From assembly GCA_010027915.1 (NCBI GenBank), contig RGUG01000043.1, positions 1 through 8,517 on the forward strand: a stretch of 8,517 bases of DNA, given 5' to 3'. The notes under the pieces were generated by a model. That model searched no databases. It had not been told where the DNA came from and worked only from the letters and a program-made list of their open reading frames with translations. Both the position numbers and the translations under genes were made by a program. This DNA is from a bacterium (GTDB taxonomy: Bacteria > Margulisbacteria > Marinamargulisbacteria > SXXA01). Of the stretch, positions 6,321-8,517 are shown piece by piece; within the stretch, counting starts at the first letter, position 1; the number at the start of each line of letters is the position of its first letter.

Positions 6321-7861
6321 TGGGCTTGCCACTGTCCGATACTCATCCCCACTGACTGGGTGGGGTCTGCCCCAATGGCTTCTAATACCCATAAGGCGGG
6401 ATACACGCTATCAGGTAGGGGCGTGTCGTGGTGACGATACGGGGTGATGAGTTGTTGCCACGCTCGGGCACTGCGACGAATATGGTACCCGTTATATCGC
6501 TCGGTTTGAGACCATTGATAGCCTTCATGTGGGGTTGATAATAATGAATGAGGGGGGATTATTCCGTGGGGAATCCAATACCCCAACACCTGGGCCACCG
6601 GTTCGGGGAGGTCTTTGATCGCATAATAATGGGTGACATGGGTGATGGCATGGGTGACCAAGGTGCCACCCGATCGAATCAAAGGACGCAACGATTGATA
6701 GGTCATCGGATCGTGTACCGGATACCCAGGCGTGGGATGTAAGATGACACAATCGGCCCCATGGCCGTCGTACCATTTAGTGGGGTGGCCTTCTACCACG
6801 GTGATATTGCCAAGGCCCGCTTTTTGACATCGTTGCCTGACATAAGCGGTTTGGGCGTTGGTTTGCGTGACCGCTATGATGTGGGCGTTGGGAAACCGAC
6901 GTCCCCAATATAGCGTGAGCCCCCCCCCACCGCACCCCATTTCGATGATGTGTTGCCCATCTTGAATACCGATCAATTGGGTGAAGCGTGCCATCATGTC
7001 CCATTCAGATTGGGCCATACTGCGGGCATGACCCCAAAACCCAGGCATACCAAATGGGAGATATCCATCACCGCATTGGGCGAACGCCATCAACAGGGCG
7101 TCGGGTGATAATGGGGTGGTGTGATTGGGTGTGAGCATGGGGAACGGTAGGATGCGTTGCCCTGTTTCATGATGGACCGGATGGTATCGCCAATGACGGA
7201 TGATGGCCCATCGTGTCATCCATCGGGGGGGAATCCATGAAGACCGAATAGAGAGGGGCTTTTGTAGGATGGAGATCAGCCGAGAAAAAAGGGTCCATTG
7301 GGGTCTTGCACCGGCATACGACCCAATGGCCGATACGATCCGAGATCCTGATTGGATAAACGGGTGGATTCTGGATGCCCCAGGGGCTGTGTGGCAGGAA
7401 GCGGGTTCGGATGGGTGGATGAACCGATCGGGTATCGATTCGATGCCCATGATGCATAGGGCCATCACGATGAGGCACCCAGTGCCCCCTGGTATGGGGG
7501 TGATCAGAGGTGAGCCAAGCCAAAAGGGGATGCTACCCAATACCCATCCTGCCAGCCCTTGTTGCCATGCCATATTGTTCCATCCCCCCGTTCGAAACAT
7601 CGGGCGAGGTGCCAAGTGACGGCGGGACCACCTTCGAATGACGTGATAGGTGCCCCATGCAAGCTGGCTGCCCACTAGCCATGGCAATGGATCGTCCCAA
7701 CTGTTATATCCGAATACCTGCAAGGCCATCATGGCACAGACCATGACGCCCAAATAATATCCCCAACTGTGGGAGTCGGGGCCAGAAAAGGCCCGTTTTG
7801 TTAGGGCCATCATCACCCCAATAATACCCCCCGTCAGGGCGGTGAGCCCCATCTCATACAT
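6317..7861 (-). CDS. Fusion: multi-pass membrane domain (DUF1295-like) + CFA-synthase-like SAM methyltransferase
   Basis: Residues 1-145 hold about five membrane segments (near 5-21, 34-50, 60-74, 101-121, 127-142). A strongly basic loop (RRWSRR, 76-81) puts the C-terminus in the cytoplasm. Motifs such as WQQGLAGWVLGSIPF (99-113) and GIESIPDRFIHP (139-150) recall DUF1295 / steroid-reductase-like proteins, but the RHPNYFGE-type end of that family is absent. After a basic linker, residues ~250-475 resemble cyclopropane-fatty-acid synthase: SAM motif I EMGCGGGGLTLY (307-318), SGGTLVTHAI (397-406), a YWIPHGIIPP segment (428-437) and NGYHIRRSARAWQQLI (457-472). The EHVG motif with the active-site Glu reads HPTPG (375-379), so cyclopropanation is doubtful. 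Motif I is coded by a G9 run (C9 at 6920-6928 on the + strand). The start ATG is 6 nt after the HMA gene stop, with no good Shine-Dalgarno. The substrate is unknown, possibly a lipid. Confidence 0.72.
   Translation of the reverse strand: MYEMGLTALTGGIIGVMMALTKRAFSGPDSHSWGYYLGVMVCAMMALQVFGYNSWDDPLPWLVGSQLAWGTYHVIRRWSRRHLAPRPMFRTGGWNNMAWQQGLAGWVLGSIPFWLGSPLITPIPGGTGCLIVMALCIMGIESIPDRFIHPSEPASCHTAPGASRIHPFIQSGSRIVSAIGSYAGARPQWTLFSRLISILQKPLSIRSSWIPPRWMTRWAIIRHWRYHPVHHETGQRILPFPMLTPNHTTPLSPDALLMAFAQCGDGYLPFGMPGFWGHARSMAQSEWDMMARFTQLIGIQDGQHIIEMGCGGGGLTLYWGRRFPNAHIIAVTQTNAQTAYVRQRCQKAGLGNITVVEGHPTKWYDGHGADCVILHPTPGYPVHDPMTYQSLRPLIRSGGTLVTHAITHVTHYYAIKDLPEPVAQVLGYWIPHGIIPPHSLLSTPHEGYQWSQTERYNGYHIRRSARAWQQLITPYRHHDTPLPDSVYPALWVLEAIGADPTQSVGMSIGQWQAQ
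6920..6928 (-). repeat. G9 homopolymer inside the SAM-binding motif
   Basis: A run of nine C on the + strand reads as nine G in the coding sense, giving Gly311-Gly314 together with the preceding GGT codon. It lies in the glycine-rich loop of the methyltransferase. Gain or loss of one base would frameshift the protein at its cofactor site and break coupling to the next genes. Runs of this length slip in some bacteria and are also a common sequencing error. Confidence 0.7.
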
Positions 7862-7867
7862 GGTGGC

Positions 7868-8257
7868 TTACATACTGATTTTGTATCGTACCAATCGCAA
7901 TTGGTTGGGGGAAACCGGCTTGGCTTCATACCCCAATTTTTTGAGTCGATCGGTGATGCTAGACAATGAAATGGATGCTTCATGGGTGACCAGTGTCATG
8001 TTTTGACTGAGGCTTACCGATACCCCTTTCACCCCTTTGAGTTGGCTTAAGTGGTACGTGATTTTTTTGACGCACTCCCCACAATGCATGCCGTTCACGG
8101 CAAACCGGGTGGTTTGAAGGGGAATGCCATCTTGGCTCGAGTCGGCCAACACCGCTTTGGTTGGGGATGTTTTAAATGGGCCACCCACAGGACCAGCCGC
8201 CTCAGTTAAGCCAACGAATACGATTAACAGGCTCAAAGTAGCCCACCATTTTGCCAT
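7868..8257 (-). CDS. Secreted heavy-metal-associated (HMA) domain protein
   Basis: Small metal-binding protein, probably periplasmic, resembling MerP- or CopZ-type metallochaperones fused to an export signal. The 129 residues begin with a signal peptide: K3, a hydrophobic core WWATLSLLIVFVGL (4-17), and likely cleavage near TEA-AG at about 20-21. A linker of ~27 residues follows, then an HMA domain (about 49-114) with the metal-binding motif GMHCGEC, C59 and C62. The typical GVKGVSVSLSQN strand follows, and the domain ends in LKKLGYEAKPV. The family binds Cu(I), Hg(II) or similar soft metals; which one cannot be told here. The start is fixed by a strong GGAGGT. It is the first gene of the minus-strand operon, and the next gene starts 6 nt after its stop. 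Confidence 0.87.
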   Translation of the reverse strand: MAKWWATLSLLIVFVGLTEAAGPVGGPFKTSPTKAVLADSSQDGIPLQTTRFAVNGMHCGECVKKITYHLSQLKGVKGVSVSLSQNMTLVTHEASISLSSITDRLKKLGYEAKPVSPNQLRLVRYKISM

Positions 8258-8517
8258 CGTTTTACCTCCGTTTCAGTTCCAATTGACGGTAAATGGTATC
8301 ACAGGGGGCAGGTCGTTTCTATCCCTCTCTTGTTTCCTATTGTTGCCATTTGCATTTTTAGCGGTTAGTCAAATGGGGTGTCTCTTCTGGATGGCATCAT
8401 CAAGCGGATGAGGTTGGCGGGTCAATACGACGGGGCCACTGATGACCATCTCGATTGTCCAAACAGTGGAGTGGATGGGCTGGGGTTGTCTTCATTTAGC
8501 GGATGGCCCCTATTTAC
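8258..8517. other. Upstream region of the minus-strand operon, no supported gene
   Basis: These 260 bases must carry the operon's promoter unless transcription comes from beyond the window. I found no convincing -35/-10 pair on the minus strand; a TTGACT near 8366-8371 has no -10 at the right distance. Short frames exist on both strands but none has a ribosome binding site, a recognisable motif, or support at both ends. No tRNA or hairpin with a T-run was seen. Confidence 0.4.
8265..8269 (-). promoter_or_regulatory. Ribosome binding site of the HMA-domain gene
   Basis: GGAGG on the minus strand, seven bases ahead of the ATG at 8257. It is the strongest Shine-Dalgarno of the four-gene operon; the downstream genes have weak or no sites, consistent with entry here and coupling afterwards. 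Confidence 0.75.

Noticed and set aside
6321..6392. Extended N-terminus of the YkgJ-family protein (ATG at 6392)
   Set aside because: The extra 24 residues overlap the methyltransferase gene and do not resemble the family; ATG 6320 gives the usual ATGA coupling.
7200..7619. 139-codon open frame on the + strand
   Set aside because: It lies wholly inside the methyltransferase gene, has no Shine-Dalgarno or recognisable motif, and looks like antisense of the real frame.
8344..8457. Minus-strand short frame ending in DDAIQKRHPI near the window end
   Set aside because: Only about 26 codons from its ATG, no ribosome binding site and no known match.
8283..8517. Hydrophobic + strand frame (8283-8411) followed by a GQYDG segment in another frame, faintly like a small cytochrome-oxidase assembly protein (CcoS)
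   Set aside because: The two parts are in different frames, about 14 bases apart, with no Shine-Dalgarno; the likeness is too short to support a gene or pseudogene.

Overview
The window looks like part of a proteobacterial chromosome of moderate GC, with many GGG and CCC runs. An alphaproteobacterium is my best guess. The Nfu protein has the Nfu_N plus NifU-domain layout typical of alphaproteobacterial and mitochondrial Nfu, and the sulfur-trafficking partner is a SufU-type protein. Below class level the sequence gives me no firm placement.

Region 1 (1-2792, + strand) is an iron-sulfur operon. It holds the last ~40% of the cysteine desulfurase sufS, then sufU (4-nt ATGA overlap), nfu (12-nt gap, strong Shine-Dalgarno) and the radical-SAM tRNA methylthiotransferase mtaB (TTG start 3 nt after the nfu stop). 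Together these mobilise sulfur, carry clusters and supply a client enzyme that uses up the sulfur of its own auxiliary cluster.

Region 2 (2793-4669) is an intergenic stretch, a divergent family-9 glycosyltransferase on the minus strand with an unexplained C-terminal extension of ~120 residues, and a 69-residue hypothetical protein on the + strand that has a consensus Shine-Dalgarno.

Region 3 (8257 down to 4670, minus strand) is a tightly packed four-gene operon. In order of transcription it encodes a secreted heavy-metal-associated (HMA) domain protein, a multi-pass membrane protein fused to a cyclopropane-fatty-acid-synthase-like methyltransferase, a YkgJ-type CxnCC metal-binding protein, and a membrane-anchored amidohydrolase-fold protein that has lost the histidine metal ligands of its family. 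The junctions are +6 nt, -4 nt and -14 nt, so the genes are probably translationally coupled. I cannot match this combination to a described system, and it is the best candidate here for something new. Its function is unknown; a link between metal handling and lipid or envelope modification is inference only.

Region 4 (8258-8517) is upstream of that operon and holds no gene I can support.
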